From CAYTLW01 sp964438735 (GTDB taxonomy: Bacteria > Myxococcota_A > UBA9042), in assembly GCA_964438735.1 (NCBI GenBank), contig CAYTLW010000076.1, forward strand, positions 1 to 36,554: a stretch of DNA of 36,554 nucleotides, read 5' to 3'. The notes under the pieces were generated by a model that did no database searches, was not told where the DNA came from, and saw only the letters and a list, made by a program, of their open reading frames with translations. Of this stretch, positions 18,601 to 26,133 are shown piece after piece. Each line of letters opens with the position of its first letter. The first letter of the stretch is position 1. Made by a program: the position numbers and the translations under genes.

Positions 18601-21334
18601 CGGCAACGGCAAGGTCGAGTGCGTCAAGGGCAAGACCGACACGGCCACCTGCTCGACCAATCCCAACGGCACCGCCAAGCAGAACGCTGGCGAGGTCTGC
18701 GATGACAGCGACAACGACTGCGACGGCAAGACCGACGAGGCCTGTGACGACGACAACGACGAGTACTGCGAGACGGGCCTGATGCCCAAGTCCAAGCCGA
18801 ACCTCAAGACCAAGGTCTGCCCCAAGGGCGGCGGCGACTGCAACGACGATCCGGTCAAAGGCAAGGACTTCAACCCCGGCGTCAAGGAGCTGTGCAACGG
18901 CAAGGATGACAACTGTAGCGGCATCGCCGACGAGCCCTTCAAGTACAGCCAGAAGAACGCCGCCACCGGCAAGACCGCGACCCTGTCCATCGGCGCGTCA
19001 TGCGGCCTCGGCGCCTGCAGCGGCGGCAAGGTCAAGTGCGACGGCATGACCAAGGCGACCTGCGACAGCCTCGGCAAGCTCTCCACGGAGGTCTGCGATG
19101 GCATCGACAACAACTGCGACGGCAGGGTCGACGAAGGCTGCGATGACGACGGCGACGGTTACTGCGACATCAAGATGGTCGTCAAGAATACCAAGGCCTG
19201 CGCCAAGACGAAGATCAAGGGCGGCAAGGGTGACGACTGCAACGACGACAAGTCCACCGGCGCCAAGGTCAATCCCGGCGCGACCGAGATCTGCGACGCC
19301 ATCGACAACAACTGCAACGGCGCCAAGGACGAGGGCTGCGACGACGATGGCGACAACTTCTGCGACGCCAAGATGACGGTCACCAGCACCGAGGCTTGCG
19401 TTCTGACCAAACCCATCAACGGCAAGGGCGACGATTGCGACGACAAGCAGACCAAGATCAACCCCAACGCGGACGAGATCTGCGACGGCGTCGACAACCA
19501 GTGCAACGCCAAGGTCGACGAGGGCTGCGACGATGATGGCGACGGTTTCTGCGACGCCAAGATGGTGGTGACCAATACCAAGGCGTGCAGCAAGACCACC
19601 ATCAAGTCCGGCAAGGGCGACGACTGCAACGACGTCAAGGGCCCGGGAGATAACGTGCATCCGGGCTCGGCCGAGCACTGCGACAACATCGACCAGAACT
19701 GCAACGGCGCCAAGGACGAGGGCTGCGATGACGACAACGACGGCTGGTGCGACAAGAACTATCTCGTCGTCGGCAAACCCGCCATCTGCGGCAAGGGCAA
19801 GGGCGACTGCAACGACAACCCGGCCAAGAATGGCGCCAAGGTGAACCCGGGGGCCACGGAGGTCTGCAACCTGGTCGACGACGATTGCGACGGCAAGACG
19901 GACGCCAAGGACAACATCGCCGTGCGACCGAAGTGCGAGAAGCAGAAGGGCGTCTGCGCCGGCACGCTCAAACCGATCGCCCTGTGCGTCAACGGCAAGT
20001 GGGATCAGTGCACGCAGGCGACCTACAAGCAGCTCAAGGGTGCCCAGTACAACGCCAACGCCATCGAACCCCTCTGCGATGGCAAAGACAACGACTGCAA
20101 CGGCGTGGTCGATACCAGCTGCGATGCCGACAACGACGACTGGTGCGCCAAGGGTAAGACCGTCATCGGCAAGCCGCCCACCTGCAAGAAGGGCGCTGGC
20201 GACTGCGATGACAGCAAGAAGTCAGTTCACCCGGGCGCCAATGAAGTGTGCAACTTCCTCGACGATAACTGCGCCGGTGGCGCCGACGAGGGCTGTGACG
20301 ACGACAAGGACGGCTACTGCGACAAGAACATGGCCGCCACCAATACCAAGAGTTGCCCCAAGACCACCATCAAGGGCGGCATGGGCGACGACTGCAACGA
20401 CAAGCATCCCTCTTTCCACCCCAAAGCCAACGAGCTCTGCGATGGCGCCGACCGCAACTGCGATGGCATCAAGGACAACGGCTGCGACGATGACAAGGAT
20501 GGCTACTGCGACAAGAAGAAACTGATCACCGCCAACGCCAAGTGCACCAAGTCGAAGAAGCCGCCCAAGGGGGCCATCTACGGCGACGACTGCAACGACG
20601 GAAAGAAGGCGATCAACCCCGGCGCCAAGGAAGTCTGTGACGGCAAGGTCGACGAGAACTGCAACGGCGATGTGGACGAGAAGAACGCCAACGGCTGCAA
20701 GAAGTACTACGTCGACGACGACAAGGATGGCTTCGGCGAGGCCGGTTCGCAGGCGTTCTGCATGTGCAAACCCAACAGCGGACTGGGGCTGACGGCCAAG
20801 AACGCGGTCGATTGCAACGACGGCAGCAAGGCCAAGGCGAGCCACACCTACACCGACCCCAAGCTCGGCGATCTGCAGCTGAACGCGAACTGCGGCGCCG
20901 GGGTCTGCGCCGGCGGCAAGGTGGTCTGCAAGAGCAACGCGGCCACCTGCAACACCGCGCACAAGTTGAAGGCGGAGACCTGCAACGGCGCCGACGACAA
21001 CTGCGATGGCAAGGTCGACAATGGCCTGGTGGCCGCATTCGCCGACAAGCAGGACGGCGTCTGCTCGGGCGCCAAGAAGGTCTGCCAGGGCAAGTCGGGC
21101 TGGGTCGAGCCGGACTACACCAAGATCAGTGGCTACGTGTCCAAGGACAAGTGCGACAAGACCGATCGCAACTGCAACGGCAACGCCTGGGATTCGGGCG
21201 CACAAGGTTGTGGCAACTACTTCACCAAGAAGAACAAGGGCGTCAAATGTGGCGACCCGCCGACCACCTGCTACTGCGACGGACCGGGCGCTCCCGGTCT
21301 GCCCGAACTGGCCACCAAGACCGCCTGCAAGTAG
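15653..21334 (+). CDS. Giant MopE-like lipoprotein with about 24 Asp/Cys metal-binding-type repeats
   Basis: The product has 1893 residues. The signal peptide ends LASSC, so Cys29 is the likely lipid attachment site. Residues about 35-140 form a repeat-free, probably beta-rich domain. From about 148 to the end the protein is a chain of units of the form DCND-x-NPGA-x-E-x-CDGxDNDCDGxxDE. I count about 24 versions of the CDxxDNDCDG core, some preceded by DDDGDGYCD. This is the putative metal-binding motif of MopE of Methylococcus, common in very large myxobacterial surface proteins. Many units alternate with an insert of the type FKY…G..CGTGxCxGGKVxC (for example around 18340-18480). No C-terminal anchor or MYXO-CTERM is present. 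Likely role: surface metal binding or adhesion, inferred from repeat type. A G-rich but imperfect Shine-Dalgarno precedes the ATG. Confidence 0.85.
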   Translation: MASSATIKWKTWAPALAAMLATAALASSCGTEVVKYDAFYLRITSEAPADGKITRLDIALISAKDAEGEPIKLTSATAENADQFSFPLPGSVDLVNSPYTVRFKQAISQKLMIRILGQDDDLKTLTAWSGEIDTGFINQRDVKLLAPKPECDADGDGVRNCSNEACNCPAGEANDCNDDKATGKDASPFAFEDPCTQCGNKIDEDCDGKDLACVDTDKDGVPDCLETQCGPGAEKDPDVYPGAPEVCDNKDNDCDGKVDEADKGLTYIGIDGVGGTKAKGDDCGKGVCDGGKVICDPKNNKQMICDSASKKKPKEICEGKDDKGDDDCNGKINDGCALADIDGDGVNNDKEKVCAFKYAHFYADYHPGAPEGCCVAYSEYIVSKNPKWEDPKNIPAGAKITDALLAQCDFNCDGKVDPCHPKDADGDGFKAGADCDDNNPLIHPKPVFEKCGDGVPQSCTGADTPCDPAKDKDGDGWYGGAGDCDDDNKDINPEAKEVCDGIDNDCDGLFDEGNPEAGGKSAAGSAALDKELTCGDPDGECGKQRGIRVCKHWPKGQDPGKYDCLDKKFDKAGGTCVGCEGDKRPVEDSAGKGVDVCDYLDNDCDGKSDEDWKYKEEGTGNLLGIGKACDGIGSCGKGKVECTPTQNKATCSTDPDGSKKQNNPEGCDNKDNDCDGVTDEDLTAVTASKCSKVGVCAGSAVQKIKTVCVAGKWVCNYASVTGFQYDTTKTCTPGSAFCHCPNLADKGKVCFKMVEKTCDGLDNDCSGQTDEEFKYDDLGALKPIGNGCGTGDCTGGKVICNKAGKAATCSTLPKITVEVCDKKDNDCNGKIDDGLNIKSKGVTCKLKGLCNTNNVVGQCIQGGWVCDYKGVGSGYEGVIEKTCDDKDNDCDGKVDEDFKFTDFNGKKLNVGVTCGTGECKGGNVVCKAKGAQKKGAEMTCSTLIKSKTDICDYLDNDCDGKSDEDYSWLGLKIGQPCDGIGACGNGKVECVKGKTDTATCSTNPNGTAKQNAGEVCDDSDNDCDGKTDEACDDDNDEYCETGLMPKSKPNLKTKVCPKGGGDCNDDPVKGKDFNPGVKELCNGKDDNCSGIADEPFKYSQKNAATGKTATLSIGASCGLGACSGGKVKCDGMTKATCDSLGKLSTEVCDGIDNNCDGRVDEGCDDDGDGYCDIKMVVKNTKACAKTKIKGGKGDDCNDDKSTGAKVNPGATEICDAIDNNCNGAKDEGCDDDGDNFCDAKMTVTSTEACVLTKPINGKGDDCDDKQTKINPNADEICDGVDNQCNAKVDEGCDDDGDGFCDAKMVVTNTKACSKTTIKSGKGDDCNDVKGPGDNVHPGSAEHCDNIDQNCNGAKDEGCDDDNDGWCDKNYLVVGKPAICGKGKGDCNDNPAKNGAKVNPGATEVCNLVDDDCDGKTDAKDNIAVRPKCEKQKGVCAGTLKPIALCVNGKWDQCTQATYKQLKGAQYNANAIEPLCDGKDNDCNGVVDTSCDADNDDWCAKGKTVIGKPPTCKKGAGDCDDSKKSVHPGANEVCNFLDDNCAGGADEGCDDDKDGYCDKNMAATNTKSCPKTTIKGGMGDDCNDKHPSFHPKANELCDGADRNCDGIKDNGCDDDKDGYCDKKKLITANAKCTKSKKPPKGAIYGDDCNDGKKAINPGAKEVCDGKVDENCNGDVDEKNANGCKKYYVDDDKDGFGEAGSQAFCMCKPNSGLGLTAKNAVDCNDGSKAKASHTYTDPKLGDLQLNANCGAGVCAGGKVVCKSNAATCNTAHKLKAETCNGADDNCDGKVDNGLVAAFADKQDGVCSGAKKVCQGKSGWVEPDYTKISGYVSKDKCDKTDRNCNGNAWDSGAQGCGNYFTKKNKGVKCGDPPTTCYCDGPGAPGLPELATKTACK

Positions 21335-21470
21335 GCACGCCGCCGGCCTCCTCCAACGCACCCCGAAAGGCACTCTTCGATCGCAGAGCACGCAGTCGAT
21401 CGCGAACAGCGAGGTCGACAATGGGTGAACCCATCGGCTAGTGTGAACATGGGGAGAGGGAGGTCTCACC
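21335..21470. other. Intergenic spacer
   Basis: A 136-bp gap between the MopE-like gene and the pseudouridine synthase gene. It holds a small palindrome, ATGGGT-GA-ACCCAT, at 21421-21434 and the GGGAGG ribosome-binding site at the end. No convincing terminator with a U tract was seen. Confidence 0.3.
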
Positions 21471-22346
21471 ATGGCAAAAGGGCGGCGAGCCAGCCGCACT
21501 GAGCGCCGTCCAAGCGGCGCTTACGTTGTGGTGGATGCAAGGGGAAGAGAACACGTGCGCAAGACACCCGGGAGCCGCAAGGCACGCTCGGAACCAGTCG
21601 TCGCGCCGGCCGACATCTGTTCGGTCGTGTACTGCGACAACGATCTGATCGCTGCCAACAAGGCCGCCGGATACCCGGTCTCGCCCTCTGGGGCGTTCCA
21701 TCGGCGCTCGGTGCTCATGGCCCTGGCCGAACTCGGCTTTGGCGAGCTCTTCCCGGTCAACCTCCTCGATCGCGAGGCCAGTGGCCTGGTGCTGTTTTCG
21801 CGCTCCAAGCCAGCCGCCAAGGCGCTGCGTTGGAACTGGCGCTCGAACCTGTGCAAACGTCAGTACATGGCGGTGGTGCAGGGCGACATCACCGGCGCAC
21901 GCGGCCGCATCACCTACCCCATCGGCTCCAAGGGCAAAGGCCCCGGCAGCCGCCGCCGCAGGGTCATGTCGCTCGAAGAAGGGGGGCGGCCGGCGACCAC
22001 GCGCTGGAAGTTGATCGCCCGTGGTCGCGGCATGTCACGGGTCCAGATCAAGTTGGACACCGGCCGCTGTCACCAGATTCGCATCCATCTGGCCGCCATC
22101 GGTCACCCCGTCGTCAACGACAAGGTCTACACCGAGCGACTCGGCGAGGTGCCCTTGTCAGCGCTGGTCGACATGCCCGAGCGCTATCGCGACGCCAAGA
22201 AGCTGCCCGCGTGGCAGATTGGGCTGCACTCGATGCACATCGAGTTGCCGCATCCGATCACCAACGCGCCCATGTCCTTCAACGCTCCGCCACCCAGGAT
22301 CCTGTTCGACCTGATGCCCGGCGCCTGGGTTGTCGACGCCGCTTGA
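21471..22346 (+). CDS. RluA-family pseudouridine synthase with altered active-site motif
   Basis: The product has 291 residues. It is expected to isomerise uridine to pseudouridine in rRNA or tRNA. The N-terminal 45 residues are basic and probably disordered; no S4 domain is recognisable. The catalytic motif reads NLLDREASG with Asp100 as the nucleophile candidate. The usual HRLDxxTSG has Arg two residues before the Asp, and here it is Leu. Other family motifs are present: KRQYMAVVQG, and GRCHQIRIHLAAIGHPVVND, close to the family GRTHQIRxHLxxxGHPxxGD. The start is supported by GGGAGG about 8 bases before the ATG. The substrate site cannot be predicted. nuoB follows 127 bp downstream with its own candidate promoter. 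Confidence 0.85.
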   Translation: MAKGRRASRTERRPSGAYVVVDARGREHVRKTPGSRKARSEPVVAPADICSVVYCDNDLIAANKAAGYPVSPSGAFHRRSVLMALAELGFGELFPVNLLDREASGLVLFSRSKPAAKALRWNWRSNLCKRQYMAVVQGDITGARGRITYPIGSKGKGPGSRRRRVMSLEEGGRPATTRWKLIARGRGMSRVQIKLDTGRCHQIRIHLAAIGHPVVNDKVYTERLGEVPLSALVDMPERYRDAKKLPAWQIGLHSMHIELPHPITNAPMSFNAPPPRILFDLMPGAWVVDAA

Positions 22347-22413
22347 GCCCCGATCTGCGCATTTCGGCCGACCCGCACACCGCCACCTTGCCGGGCGCTT
22401 GTCCCATGTCGTC

Positions 22414-22442
22414 TTGGCGGTGCCATGCGGTTGCGCTATAAG
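22414..22442 (+). promoter_or_regulatory. Sigma-70-like promoter candidate for nuoB
   Basis: TTGGCG (22414-22419) and TATAAG (22437-22442) are separated by exactly 17 bp. The -10 matches the consensus at 5 of 6 positions. Predicted transcription would begin about 25 bp before the nuoB ATG at 22474, leaving room for the GAGGTGAG ribosome-binding site. This suggests nuoB can be transcribed alone. Confidence 0.45.
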
Positions 22443-22473
22443 GCGAGCCGGGACCCGTCCGAAGAGGTGAGCC

Positions 22474-23022
22474 ATGGGTTTGATGTTCCGCGAGAGTCAG
22501 GAAGGAATGCCAACCGACGCCACCGCCGACCAATTGGCGATGGCCGACTCGGTGTGGACCACAAAGATAGAGGGCTTCGCCAACTGGGTGCGCAAGTACT
22601 CGTTGTTCCAGTACCCCTTCATCACCGCGTGCTGCGGCATGGAGTACATGTCCGTCAACGCCGCGCAGCATGATCTGGCCCGTTGGGGCGCCGAGGTGCC
22701 CCGCTTCACGCCGCGCCAGAGCGACATGTTGATGGTCGTCGGCACGGTGACCCACAAGAACGCCCCGATCCTGCGTCGCATCTATGACCAGATGGCGGAG
22801 CCTCGCTGGGTGGTGGCCTTTGGCGCCTGCGCCTCGACCGGTGGCTTCTACGACAACTACGCCACCGTGCCCGGCATCGACCACATCGTGCCGGTGGATG
22901 TCTACATCCCCGGTTGCCCGCCGCGCCCCGAGCAGGTGATGGACGCAGTGCAGCTGCTCCTGGACAAGATTCAGGCCGGCCGCGCCGGCACCCTGACACG
23001 CAGCGTCGCCCGATCGGAGTAG
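22474..23022 (+). CDS. nuoB: NADH-quinone oxidoreductase subunit B (orphan NuoB)
   Basis: The product has 182 residues, a normal NuoB length. NuoB sits in the connecting arm of respiratory complex I and carries iron-sulfur cluster N2, the last electron carrier before quinone. All four cluster ligands are present: tandem Cys53-Cys54 in ACCGMEYM, Cys119 in FGACASTGG and Cys148 in PGCPPRPE. The start at 22474 is preceded by GAGGTGAG. Normally nuoB lies in a nuoA-N operon. Here nuoA and nuoC are absent on both sides: an RNA-modification gene is upstream and a terminator directly downstream. It may be a second copy, or part of a scattered complex I. It also resembles the small subunit of group 4 hydrogenases, but the sequence is closer to canonical NuoB. 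Confidence 0.92.
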   Translation: MGLMFRESQEGMPTDATADQLAMADSVWTTKIEGFANWVRKYSLFQYPFITACCGMEYMSVNAAQHDLARWGAEVPRFTPRQSDMLMVVGTVTHKNAPILRRIYDQMAEPRWVVAFGACASTGGFYDNYATVPGIDHIVPVDVYIPGCPPRPEQVMDAVQLLLDKIQAGRAGTLTRSVARSE

Positions 23023-23059
23023 CCCAAAGGCTCTCTCGATCCGAGTCGTGCAAAACGAC

Positions 23060-23093
23060 CGACCCCCGGCCATCGCGAGATGACCGGGGGTCG
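23060..23093. terminator. Bidirectional Rho-independent terminator
   Basis: A 10-bp perfect GC-rich stem (CGACCCCCGG at 23060-23069 with CCGGGGGTCG at 23084-23093) and a 14-base loop lie between nuoB (ending 23022) and the convergent lipoprotein gene (ending 23111). A short T run follows in the plus direction, and on the minus strand a TTTT lies just beyond the stem. It therefore fits as a shared terminator for the convergent genes. Confidence 0.75.
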
Positions 23094-23110
23094 TTTCGAT
23101 CCGGGCTGGA

Positions 23111-25906
23111 CTACTTGCCCAACAGGGCCTTCAGCCACGCGTAGAAGCCGAAGTCCACGGTGTGCTTGCTGCCCTTGCTCTGGCCAGCGGCCGTGCTGCC
23201 GCCGACGAGCACGCGAGCGCCGTACTTGCCGCCCTTGGCATCCAGCACCGCGGTGCCGAAGCGCGCGGTGTAGCCGGTCGGCGCGCAGCCTTCGTTCGTC
23301 TGCTTGTTGCAGTTGTTGTCGAGCTTGTCGTCGCAGTTCTCCTTGGCCTGCGGCTTGACCTCACCGGTGCAAGCGGAGCCCAGCTTGCCGTCCTTGCAGA
23401 GCTTCTTGCCGGCCTTGCAGATGCCCACGTCCTTGGTCTTCGGGTCGCCGCTGTAGCAGGTCTCGAAGAGCGAGTTGTCAGCCGTGTTGACGCAACCCTT
23501 GCCGGCCACGCAGGTGTCCTTGGTGCAGAGGTTGTTGTCGTTGCACTTATCCGCCGCGCCGCCGATGCAGGTGTACTTGCCCGACTTCGGATCCTTGCCG
23601 CACTGGTCGCTCTTGGTGCAGACGTTGTTGTCGTCACATGCGCCAGGGATGTTCTGGGTCAGGCAGGCCCCGTTCTTGGTGTCGCACGAGTTCTTGGTGC
23701 AGGCCTCGCCATCGTCGCACTTCTTGGCCGGGCCGGCGGCGCACTTGCCGGAGGTGCACTTGTCGTTCTCGGTGCAGGCGTTGCCATCGGCGTCGCAGGG
23801 CGCGGTGTTGAAGACTGACTTGCAGCCCGCGACCGGGTCGCAGCTGTCATCCGTGCAGCCGTTGGAGTCATCGCAGGCCAGCTTGTCGCCTGGCTTGCAG
23901 ACGCCGTCGGTGTCGCAGAAGTCGTCCTTGGTGCAGACGCTCTTGTCGGCGTTGCAGGGCGTGCCCTTGCTCTTCTTGACCACCTTGCACTTGCCGTCGG
24001 CCGGGTCGCATTTGGTCTCGGCGCAGAAGGTATCCTTGCTGGTATCGCAGGACTTGACCGTCTTCGGATCCACCTTGCAGGACCAGGGCTGAGCTGACTT
24101 GTCGCAGAACAGGGTGCCGTTGCAGAGGTTGCCGTCTTCCTTCTTCTCGCAGTCGACCTTGGTCACGCAGGCACACTGATTGTTGCCGGGTTCGCACTTG
24201 CCCTTCTGGCAGGTGTCGCCCACGGTGCAATCGTTGCCGTCATCGCAACTGGTATTGGTCAACGGCTCGTGCTTGCAAGCCGCCTTCGGGTCGCAAGAGT
24301 CCTTGGTGCAGACGTCCTTGTCGTCGCAGTTGACGCCGCCGCCGCCGACGCACTTGCCGCCGTCGCACTTGTCGTCCTTGGTGCACAGGTCGCCGTCGTC
24401 GCACTTGCCCGCCTGTGGCGTGCCGGTGCAACCCTTGGCGGCGTCGCATTCATCGGCGGTGCACACGCTGCCGTCGTCGCAGTTCAACGCCACGCCCTTG
24501 CAGCCGTCCACTTCGCTGACGCACTTATCCTTGACGAAGCAGATCTTGCCATCGTCGCAGGGCTCGCCGGTCTGGAACTTGTACTGGCACTTGCCGTCGA
24601 GGATCTTGCAGGTGCCCTTGACACAGGGATCGTCCGCCGCGCACGCCTTCTTCTCACCCGGCTGGCACTTGCCCTCTTTGCAGGCGTCCGCGACCGTGCA
24701 GCCGTTGTCGTCGGCGTTGCAGGGCGCGGTGTTGTTCTCGTGCGTGCAGCCCTTGTCCTTGTCGCACTTGTCGGTCGTGCAGGGGTTCTTGTCGTCGCAC
24801 TCCAGGAGCTCGCCGGCCTTGCACTTGCCGTCCTCGCACTGGTCGTCTTTGGTGCACTCCGTGCCGTCGGCATCGCACAAGCCTGACTTGTTGGCGTACT
24901 TGCACTGCAGCGAATCCTTGCTGCACTCATCGTCGGTGCAAGGGTTGTCGTCATCGCAAGACGTCTCGTCGATGTCGCCATCGCAGTCGTTGTCGGTGCC
25001 GTCGCAGATCTCCTTGGACTTCTCCTCGGCACTGCAGGCCGACAGACCACCGCCGTCCGGCGCGCCCTGCTTGCCCGCCGCCAGGCAGGTTCGCGTGCCT
25101 GGGCACTTGGTCTCGCCGGAAGTCTTGTAGCAGGTCGTCGACAGTTCCTGTTCGATCGCCCACTGCGAGCACTTGCAGATGCCCTTGCCATCGGCCACGA
25201 CGCACTGCTTGGTCGTCTTGCCGGTGACGTCTTCACCGTCCTTGCAGGTGTAGTCCAGCGGGCAGTCGGAGTCGGCCGTGCAACCGATACCGCAGAACGC
25301 GCCGAGCTCGCCGCCGCCGTACTTCATGCAGGCCGCTGCGCCGTATCCCGCCGCCTTGCAGTCGGCGTTTTCCTTGCAGGGGCTGCACAACTTGGCGCCG
25401 CCCTTGGGCACGCAGATGGTTGCCGTGCCGTCCGGCCCGATGCCGTTGACCGTCAGGCAGGTGAAGCCATCCTTCTCGCATCCTTCGATGCAGGTCGGCG
25501 CGCAGTATTTGCCCTCGGGGCTGTCCATGCAGAAGTTGGACGTGCAATCAGCCGCCTTGGAGCAGGTGCAATAGGGGCCGGAGGGGCAGTCATCTGGCGG
25601 CTCGATATCGGGCTCAGTCGAGTCTTCGTCCGTCGAACCGGTATCCTCTGGCACGTCCTCTTCGGCGTCCTCGATCTGGGGGCCCGAGTCCTCTTCGTCA
25701 GTGCTGCCGGCGTCCTCGACATCGTCGATGCCGCCAGTGTCCTCGTTGGAGCCTGAGTCTGCGACCGGCGTGGCCGGGTCGGAACCCTCACCCTCGTCGC
25801 CGCAACCGATCGTCGTGACCAGCAGGATGGCTGCGACGATAGCGATCAGTCGCCCGCCGCCCTGATGTAGCCTCGCACCTTCCAGCAGATTCCAGTTTGC
25901 CAGCAT
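23111..25906 (-). CDS. EGF-like-repeat surface lipoprotein A
   Basis: The product has 931 residues from ATG at 25906, preferred because GGAG lies 6 bases upstream; ATG at 25918 is the alternative. The signal ends TTIGC, with Cys35 as the likely lipidated residue. An Asp/Glu/Ser/Thr-rich linker (about 36-105) follows, then an N-terminal Cys-rich head. One MopE-type unit (CDGTDNDCDGDIDE) comes next, then a long array of disulfide repeats of the type CDDxNPCTxDxCDxxxGC alternating with CxxDxxCTxxDxCxxGxCxxG. The array ends in a second MopE-like unit (DNNCNKQTNEGCAP). The last about 55 residues lose the Cys pattern and match the neighbouring paralogue. Such repeats form rigid disulfide-stapled rods in other proteins. 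Probable role: surface adhesin or structural fibre, an inference. It is tandem with paralogue B upstream. Confidence 0.82.
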   Translation of the reverse strand: MLANWNLLEGARLHQGGGRLIAIVAAILLVTTIGCGDEGEGSDPATPVADSGSNEDTGGIDDVEDAGSTDEEDSGPQIEDAEEDVPEDTGSTDEDSTEPDIEPPDDCPSGPYCTCSKAADCTSNFCMDSPEGKYCAPTCIEGCEKDGFTCLTVNGIGPDGTATICVPKGGAKLCSPCKENADCKAAGYGAAACMKYGGGELGAFCGIGCTADSDCPLDYTCKDGEDVTGKTTKQCVVADGKGICKCSQWAIEQELSTTCYKTSGETKCPGTRTCLAAGKQGAPDGGGLSACSAEEKSKEICDGTDNDCDGDIDETSCDDDNPCTDDECSKDSLQCKYANKSGLCDADGTECTKDDQCEDGKCKAGELLECDDKNPCTTDKCDKDKGCTHENNTAPCNADDNGCTVADACKEGKCQPGEKKACAADDPCVKGTCKILDGKCQYKFQTGEPCDDGKICFVKDKCVSEVDGCKGVALNCDDGSVCTADECDAAKGCTGTPQAGKCDDGDLCTKDDKCDGGKCVGGGGVNCDDKDVCTKDSCDPKAACKHEPLTNTSCDDGNDCTVGDTCQKGKCEPGNNQCACVTKVDCEKKEDGNLCNGTLFCDKSAQPWSCKVDPKTVKSCDTSKDTFCAETKCDPADGKCKVVKKSKGTPCNADKSVCTKDDFCDTDGVCKPGDKLACDDSNGCTDDSCDPVAGCKSVFNTAPCDADGNACTENDKCTSGKCAAGPAKKCDDGEACTKNSCDTKNGACLTQNIPGACDDNNVCTKSDQCGKDPKSGKYTCIGGAADKCNDNNLCTKDTCVAGKGCVNTADNSLFETCYSGDPKTKDVGICKAGKKLCKDGKLGSACTGEVKPQAKENCDDKLDNNCNKQTNEGCAPTGYTARFGTAVLDAKGGKYGARVLVGGSTAAGQSKGSKHTVDFGFYAWLKALLGK

Positions 25907-26133
25907 CTCCCTCTCCATCGGATAGAGGCATCGCGCACACCGAATGTCGCAGTCGATTGATTCGGTCGCGCGGGCCCACTCCCCATGTGGCGCCATGGAC
26001 GCCGTAGCGCGGGCCGTAGAACGGACCCAATAGCCATCCAGGATGGCGCCGAGCCGTTGACAGCGCTCGTCGCTTGATCCCGGTCCCGGCGATTGTACCG
26101 GTCCCGGCGAACGAATCAAACCCGTGAGGGCAT
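25907..26133. other. Spacer between the two paralogous lipoprotein genes, with a short direct repeat
   Basis: A 227-bp gap upstream of lipoprotein A and downstream of lipoprotein B. A 13-bp direct repeat, CCGGTCCCGGCGA, occurs at 26080-26092 and 26098-26110 (18-bp period). No strong hairpin follows gene B, so read-through from B into A is possible. An open frame extends from gene A's start up to 26119, but it lacks a signal peptide and is not treated as coding. Confidence 0.4.

Noticed and set aside
15653..21334. Possible CRISPR-like or satellite array because of dense repeats
   Set aside because: The periodicity is a protein-level Asp/Cys repeat with variable spacing and open frame, not identical DNA repeats with spacers.
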